Of a DNA stretch of 64,000 bases, positions 11,371 to 22,865 are shown in pieces. The notes under the pieces were generated by a model. The model worked only from the letters and a program-made list of their open reading frames with translations, was not told the DNA's origin and did not search any database. Origin of the DNA: Cryoendolithus antarcticus (Eukaryota > Ascomycota > Dothideomycetes > Cladosporiales > Cladosporiaceae). A program made the position numbers and the translations under genes. Location: the NCBI GenBank assembly GCA_002077065.1, contig NAJO01000035.1, forward strand, positions 248,001-312,000, given 5' to 3'. Positions within the stretch are counted from its first letter, which is position 1, and every line of letters starts with the position of its first letter.

Positions 11371-12900
11371 GTTCGCCTGTTGCGGTTCAAACGAATGTGA
11401 TGTGTTCCTTATGTCCCGATCTCTCTATCGATAATGATTGTCCGCTCGGTATGTGCGTCGGTGACAAAGGAAACGGACTGGCCTTGCTCGTGAGCGCGGC
11501 AAGGCTAGAGTGAAGTGAATGCTCTCACGAGTCAACAGGCGTCCAGACCCTTTTCCAAGTCGGGCCAAGGCGGTCGACCAAGCACTTGAACCGCCGCGGT
11601 AGGTAAGGGGTTAGGGATGCAATTGATTAACGATCTGGCTACTGCGGCGAGCGTACAAGTGCGAGAGACACGTGCATGTCACCTGGACGAAAGGGAGTGC
11701 CGAATAATCCCTAGATGGGCCGTTTCGAACTTTGACCAGTGACGTGTCAGGACTTCCGGATGCGGATGCCTCGTGATGCGATGTATGTACAGTAGGAATG
11801 CTGGTAGTATATATATCTGTACGAGGAAGAGGAGTCAACGAGGCTATGCGATGCTACATGTAGTAGGCAAGGCCGGCTACGGACTACTTTTGCCGTACGA
11901 CATGAAGTCGATGGCGTTGCGTTCAGATGCGGGTGATCGACGAAGCATGCATTTGTGAATTTGCGTCTGCAAGACCTCTCCGTACACGTGGTGGAAGTAA
12001 GGGTGATTCCTTTCTGGATCACGAATGTCTTGCACTGTAACATAACATCTCGCTCGGTCAACCTCGTCTCGGTCTTGATCATGCTGACTGCATCGCGATG
12101 ATTGCCTATCCAATGGTGGTACGAACATGAGGGGCAGATCTTGACTACTGCGGGCGAGATCAGTCAGGGCAAAGACTCCCGTCCCCCGCGTCGACTCTCC
12201 TAGCAACGCCTTCTTCTCCACACTCATGGCAAATTGCGAATGCAACACATGAATCGCAGTCGAAACCGCTCATCTGCGACGCTTGCACTGCCATAGCCTG
12301 CTCAAGAGATCGACACATGTGCAGATGCTGCTTTGCAGATGTAAATACACGGATGTAGTTGATCCCCGCCGATGCATTGAATGTATGCATTACGTACGCC
12401 TTCTAAATTAGGAGCATCGTGTAGCGTATTGCGATTTAGTATGTCGCCACCCTCGTAAAATAATGCATGGTAGCCCGTAGAGAAATCGATACAGGGATCA
12501 GGGTCTGTAGCAAGTTGACCACAACACAGCAACACCAAGACGTCTGTTTCATCTTCACACTCGCTGGCCCTGTCACTTGCAATCCATCACACTCGCTACA
12601 TTCGCGCTGCGTTCTCGTTGCGACTTTGCCGACGACGTGCTTCGTCAACGCTAGACCATCCATCGCCGCGCATTGTTTGGCGGGAGACAGCCTTGCATCT
12701 CGACATACGAACACACGGGAAAAGCAATTGAGTCCTGCACACAGCCTCAATATATACGTACACTCGCTCAGCCTTGTGAAAAAGAGACCTGGTGGTGCAT
12801 AGGGCGTTTCCACAGGGAAGGGGGTGAAGGTGAGCGGCATTGTGAGACACACGTAAGGGATGTGACTAAGGCATCTGGAGCAGCATACACACCCGCCGCT
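11371..12900. promoter_or_regulatory. Divergent 1.5 kb region between Skt5-like and chitin synthase genes
   Basis: Shared upstream region of the two chitin synthesis genes. It has AT-rich TATA-like stretches at about 11808-11820 (TATATATATCTG) and 12750 (AATATATACG). The frame of the chitin synthase is open back to 12673 but shows no family sequence before 12901, so I treat that part as leader. Individual regulatory sites cannot be assigned from sequence alone. Confidence 0.5.
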
Positions 12901-15900
12901 ATGGAGTCCCGGCGAGACGGCTCTCGGCGACGAGAGTCGCATCGCAATTCGCAGCAGCCCGCTCGACGCACATCATCACGCCGCCACTCCGAGACACGAC
13001 ACCGCCGAACATCAGATGCACAAGCAGAGCCGCGATCTCCTGAGGCCACGAGGCAACGTCGGAGTAGTCACGCACGAGAACGTGGGCAGGACGACACTCG
13101 CGAGTCTGGTCATCGCCACCATCGGAGACGGAGTTCATCTCAGCGACGACACGGAGGGCCAAGAGCCACCGCGGGAGAGAAGTTTGCCGTGCCAGATTCA
13201 TATGTGACATCGGCGCCTTCACCAGGTCAACGCGACCGAGATCCGATGATGGACCACCTGAGTAGTCCTGTACGGGGAGGCGCTGAGGACATCACACGAA
13301 AGCGAAGTCTCATCAGGCCCGAGAGACGGAGGCAGGATGATGCAGATCCGAATTACTACTACCGCCAACATGCGCAGAATATGAATGTAATGCCCTCCAC
13401 GACTGGTAATGACCCGCAGCTAGAGGAGGACTTTGCGACCATGAGCTCGCAGTCAGATCCACTGAAGCCATCAGACCTGGACTCGCCAACACGGAACGAG
13501 AAGAGGTCGAAGACTGACGAGATGACGCGAGCAGCGAGCAAGAGTGGACAAAACAAGCTCATACGGAAGGGCACACGAGATGATGAGCACAGAGAAAAGG
13601 AGGTCAGGCGGCAGAAGATCAAGGAGGCATCAGGTACACCTTCGCTCTGGGGCACATATTGCCACATGGTCACATTCTGGGCGCCCAATGTGGCGCTGCG
13701 GTGCTTCGGCATGAAGAAGAAGGAGCAGCAAAGAGCTTGGCGAGAGAAGATGGGCCTGATCAGCATCATCTTGCTGATTTGTACATTTGTTGGGTTCCTC
13801 ACATTCGGCTTTACGCAAGTCGTGTGTCCTGGAGGCGGTCCAACGAGGTTGCAGGTCAATAAGGTGGGACCCGGATACATGATCTACCACGGTAAAGCTT
13901 ACGATCTTACACGGTCCCGGCATCCGCTTGCACGAGGCATCGCAGCAGGAGGCAATGTGTTGTGGGACATGGACGAGTCGCACGCTGGGCAAGACGGAAG
14001 CTTCCTCTTCCAGAACGTGAACGGCAAGTGCAAGGGTCTTATCACCCCAGCTCAGAACTCGGACGTACCGACTGATAGCGATGGCAATCTGGCATGGTAC
14101 TTCCCTTGTAATACGTTCAATCAGGATGGCAGCTCTTCGCCAAACACCTCAGTCGGGTACTACCTTGGCTACGGGTGTCACACCTCCAAGAATGCACGCG
14201 AGAACTTCTACGATCTCCAGAGTTCGGGCGAGGTCTACTTTACCTGGGAGGATATCAACAACAGCTCTCGCAACTTGATGGTGTACTCAGGTGATGTACT
14301 GGACCTGGACTTGCTTGAGTGGTTCAACAAGACGCAGGTCGCATGGCCCTCGCTCTTCGACGACATGCGCACGAACCCAGCAATCCGTGGCATTGACACG
14401 ACTCTCGCCTTCAGCTCAGCCGCCAATAAGCAGGTTGCGCAGTGTCTTCAGGAGATTGTCAAGGTCGGCTCGATCGATACAGAGACCGTTGGCTGCATAG
14501 CCTCCAAGGTGGTACTCTACGTATCACTGATCTTCATCTTGTCGATCGTCGCAGCGAAGTTTCTGCTTGCATTGGTCTTCCAGTGGTTCCTCAGTAAGAA
14601 GTTCGCAGCTAAAAAGACAAGCATGACGGGCAACAAGAAGAAGCGCAATCAGCAGATCGAAGACTGGACTGACGACATCTACCGAGCGCCCCCAAAGGTT
14701 ACAGACCCAGTATCGACCGTCAGTGACCGCTCAGCGAAGCGTACCAGCTTCTTGCCTACAACAAGCAGATTCACGAGCCCATACGCAATGGAGAAATCCA
14801 TGGCGAAGGGACGACCACAGCCTACGACCATGGCGAGCCACTCATCGACTGCTAGACTCATCCCGATGGCGCAGGTTCCCAGCGTGTCGTACGAAGATTC
14901 TGATCGGTCAGAACATACTGGCATGACACATGGAGATGGTAGGTCGGGATCTGGCTATGACAGATCAAGCCTGATGCCGTCGGGTACACCACGCTTCAGC
15001 GTGATGCCCAGCGATACTGAAGGCTCTGGCTCTGGACCTCAAGGCTTTATTCATGATGCAGTCGTGCCACAGCCACCGCCAGAGTGGCAGCCGTTTGGTT
15101 ACCCCCTCGCCCACACGATTTGCTTGGTCACAGCTTACTCCGAGGGTCCGGATGGTCTCCGGACGACACTAGACTCCATCGCCATGACCGACTATCCTAA
15201 CAGCCACAAGCTGATCTACATTGTCTGTGACGGTATCGTCAAGGGTAAGGATGAGACAATGTCGACGCCGGACGCATGTCTGTCGATGATGAAAGACCAT
15301 GCCATCCACCCGGATGATGTCGAAGCTTTCTCCTACGTCGCCGTAGCATCCGGCAGCAAGCGCCACAACATGGCCAAGATCTACTCCGGCTTTTACGACT
15401 ACGGCCGCAACTCCATCATACCCCTCGAGCGCCAACAACGCGTACCTGTCCTCCTCGTGGCTAAGTGCGGTACTCCAGAAGAAGAAGGCACATCTAAGCC
15501 CGGCAACCGTGGCAAGCGCGACTCTCAAATCATCCTCATGTCCTTCCTGCAAAAGGTCATGTTCGACGAGCGCATGACCGAGCTCGAGTACGAGATGTTC
15601 AACGGTATCTGGAAGATCACCGGCATATCCCCCGACTTCTACGAAATTGTGCTCATGGTCGACGCCGATACGAAAGTCTTCCCAGACTCCATGACGCACA
15701 TGGTCAGCGCCATGGTGCAAGACCCGGAGATCATGGGGCTTTGCGGCGAGACGAAGATCGCCAATAAGACTCAGAGCTGGGTGACGATGATCCAGGTTTT
15801 CGAGTACTTCATCTCGCATCATCAGAGCAAGAGTTTCGAGAGTGTGTTTGGTGGTGTGACGTGTTTGCCTGGGTGCTTCTGCATGTACCGTATCAAGACG

Positions 15901-16831
15901 CCGAAGGGAGGGCAGAATTACTGGGTACCTATCCTCGCCAACCCGGATATCGTGGAGCACTACTCGGAGAATGTGGTGGACACGCTGCATAAGAAGAACT
16001 TGCTGCTGCTCGGAGAGGATCGATACTTGTCGACGCTCATGCTCAAGACATTCCCGAAGAGGAAGCAGGTCTTCGTGCCGCAAGCAGTGTGCAAGACGAC
16101 TGTACCGGATAGTTTCAGAGTCCTGCTCTCGCAGCGACGCCGCTGGATCAACTCGACTGTGCACAACCTGATGGAGCTGGTGCTCGTTCGCGATCTCTGC
16201 GGCACTTTCTGCTTCAGCATGCAGTTCGTCGTCTTCATCGAGCTAGTGGGAACGCTGGTGCTGCCTGCGGCTATCAGCTTCACCATCTACGTCAGTAAGT
16301 ACTCACCCTTCTCCCCCTACCCTTCTCCAGTCAGCCACTAACAACCTCCCAGTCGTCCTCGCCCTCAAAGCAGCAATAGAACACACTCCCGCCCCCACCA
16401 TCCCTCTAATCCTCCTCATCCTCATCCTCGGTCTCCCCGGCCTGCTCATCGTCATCACCGCCCACCGTCCCATCTACATCTTCTGGATGCTGGTCTACCT
16501 CCTCTCACTCCCGATCTGGAACTTCATCCTCCCCGTCTACGCTTACTGGCACTTTGACGACTTCTCGTGGGGCGACACTCGAAAGGCGCAGGGCGAGATT
16601 AAGGGTGGTGGGAAAGCGGGCCATGGCGTGGAGGGCGTGTTTGATAGTAGTAAGATTACTATGAAGAGGTGGGGGGATTTTGAGGCGGAGAGACGGGTTA
16701 GGGGGAGTGTGGGGTGGGGTGGCGGTGGAGGTGGGAGGAGCGATGGGTATGGAAGTGGGGCTGGGGGGTATAGTCAGGGGCATGAGAGGAAGGGGAGTGG
16801 GTTGAGGTATGAGGAGGGGTACAGGGATTAG
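12901..16831 (+). CDS. Class IV (Chs3-like) chitin synthase
   Basis: Processive family-2 glycosyltransferase that polymerises GlcNAc from UDP-GlcNAc and extrudes chitin through the plasma membrane. Exons 12901-16294 and 16353-16831 give 1290 residues; the 58-nt intron (GTAAGT, CACTAACAA branch region) joins FTIYVI to [11 protein letters not shown] disordered Arg/Ser/His-rich N-terminus of about 270 residues is followed by a TM near 284-305, a cytochrome b5-like segment ([16 protein letters not shown]) near 325, a TM near 537-564, then the catalytic domain from about 738 with [20 protein letters not shown] near 914, EDRYLS near 1039 and QRRRWINS near 1078. Several TM helices follow, with [13 protein letters not shown] after the last, and a Gly-rich tail. 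The single-DAD, QRRRW, b5-like layout without a myosin motor fits class IV. Confidence 0.95.
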
Positions 16832-17298
16832 TGAGGATGGGAAGGGTGGTGGTGTACAAAAGCGTAATGGGTGTGCATATGGCGTGGGATCTTTGAGTGC
16901 TTTTGGCGTTGCATTGGAACTTATGGGTAATGTAGCGCATGCACGTGTTGGTCCTTTAGGCATGTTGACAAGCGCAGATTGTAACGCATTGTGTTCGTAT
17001 ACTCATCCCTCACTCCGATTCTCAATGCTGCTGCGGTGATGAGCCGCTCGAGTGAGCTGAATGTATCGCTGAGTGAGCATTGCGGCTCGGTTTGCTGCAT
17101 AGCACACATCCATCACCACGGTCCTTTCATCACTGAAGCGACTATCAGGTCTTTCGTGCTTTCACCAGCAAGCTCTGTGCTTCTACCATCGAGCTCCATG
17201 ATCGGAACCCAGAGCAACATCACGTCGACCACAACGACCAGCCAGTGCGCGATACCCACGATTACTTCACGTCACTTTCGATTCCGGACAGCACGGTA
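16832..17298. other. Intergenic region between chitin synthase and BTB copy 2
   Basis: 3' flank of the chitin synthase gene and leader of BTB copy 2. Nothing else recognised. Confidence 0.5.
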
Positions 17299-18063
17299 AT
17301 GCCACCTTCAACAAATCCGAGGCGAGCTGCCGCTCTACATAGAAGATCCATCTCACCGCCAGTGAGGAGCCTCAAAGCCGTCGCCCTTGATAGTCTTCTC
17401 AAGACTGGCGCCTTCTCGGACTTCGTCATCAAGGGCCATGGCGGGCGAGAGTGGAAGGTCCACAAGGCCGTTATTTGTCCGCAGTCAAGCTACTTCATGC
17501 GGGCTTGTAGCGGCTCATTCACGGTCAGGTCCTCAAGTCCACCAATAATGGGAAAGGCTGCGAGCACATCACTGACTGTCTTTCAGGAGGCAAAGATGGG
17601 GTGCATCGACTTGTCAACGGACGATGTTCCAGCGCTCGATGCACTCCTCACGTACATGTACAACGGAGTACTCACGAAGCCGGATCTGGTAGCCGACGAT
17701 AAGGGCTCCAGGCATCCCGCACGACAGCAAATCGTGTTCCACGTACTGAACGTGCATATCCTCGCGGACAAATTCGACGTGGCGACTCTGACGGCACTTA
17801 CTGCCGACGAGTTCATGTACGCTGTCATGAGGTTCAGGCTTCAGCCTGTGTTTGGCCCTCTGCTCACCAAAGTTTTAGAGGAGACCAGTCCATAGTCATT
17901 GCTGAGAACAAGCATGCGTGAGTTGGTGGTTGAAGAGCGGGAAGACATGTTTGATGAGGAAGACGATGACCGGAAACATAGTCTACCGGCTCTGAAAGCG
18001 GCGCTCATGCGATGCCCGGATTTTGCGGTGTCGCTGTTATGCACCATCGCCCAGCTGCCATAG
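17299..18063 (+). pseudogene. BTB/POZ gene with internal in-frame stop (copy 2)
   Basis: BTB family member broken or shortened by TAG at 17893-17895. Exon 1 is 17299-17523; the 63-nt intron at 17524-17586 (GTCAGG to TTTCAG) is at the family position and is itself open in frame; exon 2 starts at 17587. It carries LLKTGAFSDFVIKGHGGREW, then KVHKAVICPQSSYFMRACSG, MGCIDLSTDDVPALDALLTY and LNVHILADKFDVATL. Translation ends ...KVLEETSP after 177 residues. The same frame then continues as SLLRTSMRELVV to LPALKAALMRCPDFAVSLLC and a second TAG at 18061-18063, matching the C-terminus of copy 3 (AFKAALVRCPEFAVSVM). No GT-AG pair removes the stop. Either a recent nonsense mutation or a functional shortened protein. 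Confidence 0.75.
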
Positions 18064-18737
18064 CGCTGCTGAGAAGTATTTGAAGTAGATGGCCTCGTGC
18101 GGTTCCTCTCGGTTGGGGTGTTCATAAACATGGAACGAAATATAGCTTGGATGAGACAGGAAGTCGAAGGGTCATATCATCCAGCTGGCTGCGCTGTGGG
18201 CGGGTGGGCGAGGCGACAGGACTGTGGAAAGTGCTACTTCGAGAGGTTGCACACGAGGTTGACATTCATTGTCAGCTTGTTAGTATGCTGCTGAAGATGC
18301 GTCCTCACGTCCTCACTCCCCCCAGGTATTTGCTTTTCCTGAATTGCATCTTGGTCTTCCTCTTACCGGTTCGGATGGTTCTGGTCGTTCCTTCCGCATC
18401 TGATGAGCGCAGAGTGAAGGGCACGCTCCGCTGAGTGAAAGTTGGATTCACTCCACCGCGCACTGGATGCCGAAGCATCACTTCACCACGCACTACGGCT
18501 TCTGACATTGTAGATTGTGGATCGCCTCAGCCACCAATAATCTCGTCGTTCTAGGTGTAGTCATCGCTCTCTCGCAGAGCTGGTGATAGGACCGATATCA
18601 CTTCTCCACTCCCATCAAGATCTTCGACTAGAATCTGATCTCATACACTCGGATCAGAACAACTCATCGTCGTGGACGCAAGGAGCGACCAAGGACCATC
18701 TACTCCACTACCTTGCCCAGCTGAGCACAAGGCGACG
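18064..18737. other. Intergenic region between BTB copies 2 and 3
   Basis: Promoter and leader of BTB copy 3. I found no BTB relic or Cys-ribbon tail in any frame here, and no RNA gene. Confidence 0.5.
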
Positions 18738-19514
18738 ATGGCGAATACGGGTCCTGCACAAAACATAGCGAAGCTGGCCAGAAAGACGATCGTGGGCGAC
18801 TTCGACGGTCTACTCGAGACCGGCCAGTTTGCGGATCTGGTCATTGTCTGCAAGGAACGGGAGTGGAAAGTCCACAAGGCTATCGTCTGTCCGCAATCGA
18901 TGTACTTCATGCGGGCTTGTACAGGGGGCTTTGCGGTATGTTTATACCCCCGAAGCGGTGCACGCGGAAGCCTATATGAAAATGTCAAGCTAGGATCACC
19001 TACTAATAGTGCGCAGGAAGCTGAACTTGGGCGTATCGACCTTTCCTGCGACGATGAAGATGTCCTGGATACGCTCATCACCTACTTGTACTACGGAGAG
19101 CCCACGTTCAATTCCTGGGATTTCGAAGACGTCGACGAAGAGGCACAGCTGTCCAACATCACCGCCTGCGAGGGCCCGGTGCACCTACTAAAAGTCCATG
19201 TACTTGCGGACAAGTATCATGTCGATCGTCTGGCTAGCTTCGCAGCCGATCGCTTCATGGAGCTGGTCGACAACCTCAAGTATTGCAAAGACTTTGCCGC
19301 ATGGCTGATCGCCGTCCAAGAGGGTACTGCACCGGCGTCATCGCTCAGGCCGAAGATCTACAATCTCGTGTTGGACAATATGGAGGCTCTCCTTACCGTT
19401 GGCGGCGGTAAATATGCCGAGGCGGTTACAGCTTTCAAGGCAGCACTGGTGCGATGTCCTGAATTTGCCGTGTCGGTCATGCTTCCACATGTCGAGGCTC
19501 TGCACGCGGATTGA
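18738..19514 (+). CDS. BTB/POZ protein (copy 3, without Cys ribbon)
   Basis: Intact member of the local BTB family. Exons 18738-18935 and 19017-19514 encode 231 residues. The 81-nt intron has a GTATGT donor and a CTACTAAT branch region; its length is a multiple of three and it has no in-frame stop, so retention would add 27 residues. The BTB half has LLETGQFADLVIVCKEREWK and VHKAIVCPQSMYFMRACTG, then LGRIDLSCDDEDVLDTLITY after the intron. The second half has LLKVHVLADKYHVDRLASFA, FAAWLIAVQEGTAPASSLRP and AFKAALVRCPEFAVSVM. The protein ends EALHAD and lacks the four-Cys tail of copies 1 and 4. Function unknown; a BTB dimerisation or adaptor role is family inference. Confidence 0.85.
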   Translation: MANTGPAQNIAKLARKTIVGDFDGLLETGQFADLVIVCKEREWKVHKAIVCPQSMYFMRACTGGFAVCLYPRSGARGSLYENVKLGSPTNSAQEAELGRIDLSCDDEDVLDTLITYLYYGEPTFNSWDFEDVDEEAQLSNITACEGPVHLLKVHVLADKYHVDRLASFAADRFMELVDNLKYCKDFAAWLIAVQEGTAPASSLRPKIYNLVLDNMEALLTVGGGKYAEAVTAFKAALVRCPEFAVSVMLPHVEALHAD

Positions 19515-20202
19515 GTGGCCATTGGGGGAGGCGGACTTGGACGGGACGGGTGACTATGAGCCGTGACGACAGGGAAAACGAGCGGAGAAGTTGGAACTTC
19601 GCCAGCTAGCTGGCAGCGTTCGTGATGCATGCTTGCACTAGTGAGGATCCAGGGTTCGAGCATTCCACCAGGGAGACTAGGTGGACGGATCAAGGCGTTT
19701 CGCGATCCTGGGAACGATCGTCAGACGAGTGGAGTCTTCCATGCACCTGACTGCCTGGGAGAAGCTGGACCATAGGCAGATTTTGAACTGCATCAGATGT
19801 AATCGTTTATCCTCAGTGTTGACTGATCAGTATCGTGGCCAAGTCACCTTGTTGAGGCTACAGTGAAGTGTACCGAATGTGAGCACGTTGTGTAGATTTC
19901 AGCTGTCAACCCCCAGTAGACGGAAAAGTGGTCATGGCTGTAATGTCGCTTCCCATGAAGACTACGGTTGAAAGCTGTGTGCTTGAGTTCGCAATCGCAG
20001 CACAGAAACGCGCTCTCATGATCAATGCGTTCATACCATCCCTTGCAGGATCTTGCTGACCGGTCGTAGTCCGCAGCAATAGCATTTTACCGCTGGTGCC
20101 GGGGCTCTCCTTCCTTCTCTGATATTGAAGCGCTTGCCTCGCACTCAGCTTGGCGTACGATTCTTTGCGATTCCACGGCCCACCCAATACCGTAAATTCC
20201 TG
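19515..20202. other. Intergenic region between BTB copies 3 and 4
   Basis: No gene recognised. A GGTTCGAGCATTCC stretch near 19652 resembles a tRNA B box, but no A box or cloverleaf accompanies it. Confidence 0.5.
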
Positions 20203-21198
20203 ATGCCTCGTCAACGTCGCCCTCGTGTTACACTAAACACTGCAAAATCCAGCGCGGGAGCGTCCAGCATGAGCACGGCAGTAGTGGCAAGCACTACCAT
20301 CCCCGAACCGCCAATGGAACCATCATCACCAGCACCAGTCACCGGATGCGCCAGAATGCTCGAGACAGGCGACTTCTCAGATTTCTCGATAGTGTGTGGC
20401 GAGAGGGAGTGGAAGGTGCACAAGGCGATCATCTCACACCAGTCGGAGTACTTCAAGGCCGCATGCTCGGGTGGATTCGATGTGAGTTCAGTCCTTCAGT
20501 TGATCGGCAAAGAAAAGCTTAGACTGACATCGAAGTAGGAGGCATCAAGCAAGCAGATTGACCTGTCCTGCGACGACGTAACCGCACTCGAGACCCTCAT
20601 CAGCTTTATGTATACCGGAGCCCTCCCTAAGGTCGAAGCGGACTGCTGGGCTGTGCCAGATGCTTTACTAGCTTTACGCGTCCATGTACTCGCAGACAAG
20701 TATGGCATGGCCACGCTGGGTGATCTGGCGGCAGAAGATGTCATGCGCATCGCCAGTGGATGGTGCTTCGATGCTCCGTTCGGGAGCTGGCTTATCGCAG
20801 TCCAGGAAGAGACTGCCGAGCACTCGGTCCTTCGCAAGTTCATACTGGACCTAGTGCGAGGTGATCTGGAGTGCCTCCTCAACAGCGTCCAGGGCAAGTA
20901 CAGAAAGGCAGTCGCAGCATTCAAAGATGCCTTGACTCGTTACCCGGAGTTCACGGTCTTGCTGCTGGCCCAAGTCGCCGAGCCGGACATTGCTGGATCG
21001 GCTCACCACAAGGCGTATCGGTTGGCGGTGAAGAGTCGCATGAGGATTAGGGAAGAGAAGCACGCGGAGTTCCAAGCGCGCTGCCATTGTCGCACCGAGT
21101 TCACGCTGCCATCCGACTTCACTGATCCTGCGGTGCAATGTCCAGGCTGCAATGAAACGACAGTGCTTCAGGCTATGAGCTTGCTCGCGATGCAGTAA
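20203..21198 (+). CDS. BTB/POZ protein with C-terminal Cys4 ribbon (copy 4)
   Basis: Intact member of the local BTB family. Exons 20203-20481 and 20539-21198 give 312 residues; the 57-nt intron starts GTGAGT. The N-terminal extension is basic then Ser/Pro-rich; starts at 20125 or 20269 are also possible. The BTB half reads MLETGDFSDFSIVCGEREWK, VHKAIISHQSEYFKAACSGG and QIDLSCDDVTALETLISFMY. The second half has LRVHVLADKYGMATLGDLAA, WLIAVQEETAEHSVLRKFIL and AFKDALTRYPEFTVLLL. The tail has ARCHCRTEFTLPSD and VQCPGCNETT, two cysteine pairs about 20 residues apart, consistent with a zinc ribbon. This is the best reference copy for judging the damaged members. Confidence 0.87.
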
Positions 21199-22051
21199 GT
21201 GTGTGTTGCCGCGTGGAACTAGTCCCGGCCATCGTCGATGTCTTGCGCAAATCCTGCAATCTCCAGGGAGAGGTCCGGGTTGCGCGTCGACATGGATTCT
21301 GGGCAAAGCTGATATAGATGCGGCAAAAGAGTGCACTCACGGTCGAGCGCCTCTCCCGCTGTTCTGTTACGTAGCTTGGCACTATGGTATACACTCTTCG
21401 GCCATTGTCCATGTTCTTGTAGTGAGGGTGCGTCGATTCGTGCTATCAGCTTACCTCCATTTGAGTGAGCTTGCTGCGAGGACGGCTTCTGTCAAGGGCA
21501 TCGGTGGGGAGCAGCATATCGACCATGTCCAAAGTACGGCGCAGCGATATGAGAAACGCATCAATGCTATCGAAAGTACCATCGCAGATCGCCACAACCC
21601 GTTCTCGTCAAACCACCACGTGACCGTACACAAAATGATGTAATATACTCACCTTTCCCAGCACTCTCTCCAGAATTCAAATCGAGGTTATATTGGCTCA
21701 ACGGTACGACGCAAGCGCAGTTATTAAGTCCAAGGGCATTCTCCTCTTAACCCAAGTTCGATCCATCAGCCTGCCATGGATATCACCTGGGCAAATTATC
21801 AATGTCAGTAATAACGGAATCCCGATGTGTGCTAGTCCCAGCCGCCGAGCTGATGGCCCTCGATGAGTATTTTCCCATCCCACGCAGGCTAGCGGGTAAG
21901 GTTTTTGATGTTTTGCTGGTTGTGAGGAGGGGGGATGTTCTTGCGGTTGTGCGACAGTAGGGACGTGAGCGCCAGTCGAAGGGTATTGCATAGGGTTGTT
22001 CATTTGACTGACATGCGTGGAGGTCGAGTGATCGGAGTCACCAGATCCGGT
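21199..22051. other. Intergenic region downstream of BTB copy 4
   Basis: No gene recognised. Frames here are short and show no BTB or other family similarity. Confidence 0.45.
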
Positions 22052-22460
22052 AGCCTGCTCGAGATTGGAGAGTTCTCCGACTCTATGATGATCTGGAAAA
22101 GCTGTGGATAGAAGGCGCACAAGGCAATCGTCAGCAAGCAATCGGAATTGTTTAGCGGACTCTACGCGCGACGCTATAGCTTAGGTACTCCCTTACAGAC
22201 GGTGCATTCCATCGAGGCGTGGACATGCTGACACCCCAGGACACGACGAAAGGAACACTGTACTTAATCTGCGATGATGGCACTAGGTCTGCTTATCTCA
22301 TACCTATCACAGCCGAGTTCTCATAGCTCAGATCACCAGATAAACACGCGAACGAGCTCCCCGACGGGACATCGGCGATAGAAGTCCATATCCTTGTCGA
22401 AATTGCAGGGCCAGAGGCAAGGTGCCCGAGATGTGGTATAGACCGACTTGAATTGCTGAT
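22052..22460 (+). pseudogene. Degenerate BTB/POZ relic (copy 5)
   Basis: Decayed fragments of the same BTB family, in order on the + strand. At 22052 SLLEIGEFSDSMMIWKSCG runs into TAG at 22109-22111, then KAHKAIVSKQSELFSG. This matches copy 4 (LLETGDFSDFSIV...WKVHKAIISHQSEYFKAACSG), with the stop where the family has Trp. Near 22275 ICDDGTRSAYLI recalls LSCDDVTALETLI. Near 22380 AIEVHILVEIAG recalls LRVHVLADKY and runs almost directly into EARCPRCGIDRL, recalling the CPxC half of the Cys ribbon. The intervening BACK-like helical region is mostly missing. No full-length frame can be assembled, so this is called a relic. Boundaries are approximate. Confidence 0.6.
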
Positions 22461-22831
22461 CGATCTTCGATCACGCGATGTCGGGGGTTGCAACAACACG
22501 ACTTGTCACCCTCCGGCGAATCGCTGCGGCGAGGGACCACGTTAAGCTTAGGATGCTGGGGCCAGTGTCTGTGATCGCATTGCAAGAGTACTGTAGTCGA
22601 GAGAAGCAAGTCATGCTGATGGAGTTTCATACGACATCGTTATGGCGAGGATGGCGACTACCCGGCATTAGCGTCGTCCGCTACCGACCCAATCATAGCC
22701 TGCGCCATACCTGCGACGCGACCTCAGTGTACTTCGTTGGGCGCGATGGTTGCCCCAGCTTCTACCACACAGCATCTCCACACTCGACGTTACTTCGTGG
22801 TCGGTCACCTGCTCCATCGCCAGCTCCATGT

Positions 22832-22841
22832 ATTTATAATC
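22832..22841 (+). promoter_or_regulatory. TATA-like element upstream of the Env7-like kinase
   Basis: TATTTATAAT lies about 25 bp upstream of the ATG at 22866. Good match in composition, though unusually close to the start codon; sequence-only inference. Confidence 0.3.
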
Positions 22842-22865
22842 GAAATCCTCTCGCTCCCGTCCACA

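Noticed and set aside
12673..12900. Earlier in-frame start for the chitin synthase
   Set aside because: The 76 upstream codons lack family-like composition and overlap TATA-like promoter sequence; the ATG at 12901 gives a normal class IV N-terminus.
15169..16164. 331-codon open frame on the - strand
   Set aside because: It lies wholly inside the catalytic domain of the chitin synthase and has no family resemblance; a shadow of codon bias.
17860..17930. Hidden intron removing the TAG of BTB copy 2
   Set aside because: No GT-AG pair of normal length brackets the stop while keeping the aligned family residues on both sides.
19640..19680. B-box-like GGTTCGAGCATTCC, possible tRNA
   Set aside because: No A box, acceptor stem or anticodon arm can be folded around it.
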